Positions 63,561-64,000 of a stretch of DNA of 64,000 bases are shown here, one piece after another. The stretch is from NCBI RefSeq assembly GCF_004339525.1, contig NZ_SMGE01000001.1:1364001-1428000 (forward strand), read 5' to 3'. Within the stretch, counting starts at the first letter, position 1, and the number at the start of each line of letters is the position of its first letter. A model generated the notes under the pieces. That model was not told the DNA's origin, did no database searches, and saw nothing but the letters and a program-made list of their open reading frames with translations. A program made the translations under genes and the position numbers. This DNA is from Flavobacterium sp. 90. GTDB lineage: Bacteria > Bacteroidota > Bacteroidia > Flavobacteriales > Flavobacteriaceae.

Positions 63561-63745
63561 TATTACCTGTCTTGTGCATATGGTACAAGACACTATCAAT
63601 TATTTATTGAAATTAAAAAACACAGTTGTTGTTGCTCTCCTATCGAGGTAGGATATAGTTTAGCATCTAAATGTATAAAGCCAGGAATCCAAAAGAAACC
63701 GCCATTTATACATTGCTAATCAACAGAACGTAAACTAGTACAAAA
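63561..63745 (+). promoter_or_regulatory. Structured leader before rpsB
   Basis: Two structures are visible in the 185 bp. A short stem, TGTCTTGT with ACAAGACA (63568-63592), follows rpsI without a T tract. A long stem pairs TTAGCA and AATGTATAAA (63660-63679) with TTTATACATT and TGCTAA (63705-63719), enclosing a loop of 25 nt. The second ends 26 bases before the rpsB ATG. It may be the binding site for S2 feedback control; this is inference. Confidence 0.5.
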
Positions 63746-64000
63746 ATGGCAAACAAAATAGAAGTAAAAGACTTACTAGAAGCAGGTGTTCACTTTGGAC
63801 ACATGACTAGAAAATGGGATCCAAACATGGCCCCTTACATTTATATGGAGCGTAATGGTATTCACATTATCAATCTATATAAAACTGCAGCAAAAATCGA
63901 AGAAGCTAACGAAGCTTTGAAAAAAATCGCTGCATCAGGTAGAAAAATCTTATTCGTAGCTACCAAAAAACAAGCTAAAGACATCGTTGCTGATAAAGCA
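63746..64000 (+). CDS. rpsB: 30S ribosomal protein S2 (5' part)
   Basis: The first 85 codons are in the window. [19 protein letters not shown] and the following [13 protein letters not shown] are the S2 N-terminus, and [10 protein letters not shown] is near the edge. The order rplM-rpsI-rpsB is common in Bacteroidota. The frame is open at 64000. Confidence 0.97.
   Translation, partial: MANKIEVKDLLEAGVHFGHMTRKWDPNMAPYIYMERNGIHIINLYKTAAKIEEANEALKKIAASGRKILFVATKKQAKDIVADKA

Overview
The window is from a member of the Bacteroidota, almost certainly the genus Flavobacterium. The evidence is low-GC DNA, promoters of the Bacteroidota type (TTG, about 17-21 bases, TAnnTTTG), little Shine-Dalgarno signal, an Alternative Complex III-aa3 oxidase operon in the F. 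johnsoniae gene order, and a giant secreted repeat adhesin. The species cannot be named from what is visible.

Layout. (1) 1-17300, minus: one giant, cell-surface-type repeat protein, open at the left edge with at least 5,766 codons visible. It has a signal peptide, a Gly-rich segment, a DUF11-like domain, 12 Cys-containing repeats of 89 aa, then about 33 cadherin-like repeats of 96 aa interrupted by six 111-aa variants. (2) 18046-21349, minus: ruvB, a cytochrome P450 and queG in one tight operon. (3) 21484-32873, minus: actABCDEF-coxBA, the quinol:cytochrome c oxidoreductase and aa3 oxidase that run aerobic respiration. (4) 33093-36504: a SPOR-domain protein, a divergent MFS transporter/AraC pair, and a PAP2 phosphatase. 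(5) 36772-41434, minus: rimP-nusA-infB behind a canonical promoter and a terminator-like leader hairpin. (6) 41611-44933: a universal stress protein and an aldehyde dehydrogenase with an AraC regulator. (7) 44964-45393: a nested palindromic repeat and two tandem tRNA-Gln genes. (8) 45639-51285: a GT117/DUF2723 membrane protein, a polysaccharide deacetylase, a thioredoxin-like protein without active-site cysteines, and a membrane metallophosphoesterase. (9) 51365-54510, minus: an OmpR-type two-component system flanked by three tiny secreted Ala/Lys-rich proteins. Two of their promoters share an identically spaced tandem operator. (10) 54569-59350: dispersed palindromes, polA and two proteins of unknown function. 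(11) 59399-62524: a LacI regulator and two ferritin-like proteins. (12) 62646-64000: rplM-rpsI and the start of rpsB, with structured leaders.

The most promising undescribed unit is region 9: a two-component system with a family of Asr-like small basic exported proteins and the repeat CTTCAT-N5-CTTCAT placed exactly 10 bases before the -7 box of two of them. The next most interesting are the adhesin array, which shows very recent 576-bp duplications, and the rimP-nusA-infB leader hairpin, a candidate attenuator of the operon that encodes the termination factor NusA. Several genes were given starts downstream of the longest possible one (actF, the SPOR protein, rimP, the response regulator, the DUF3298-like protein); the reasons are in the entries.
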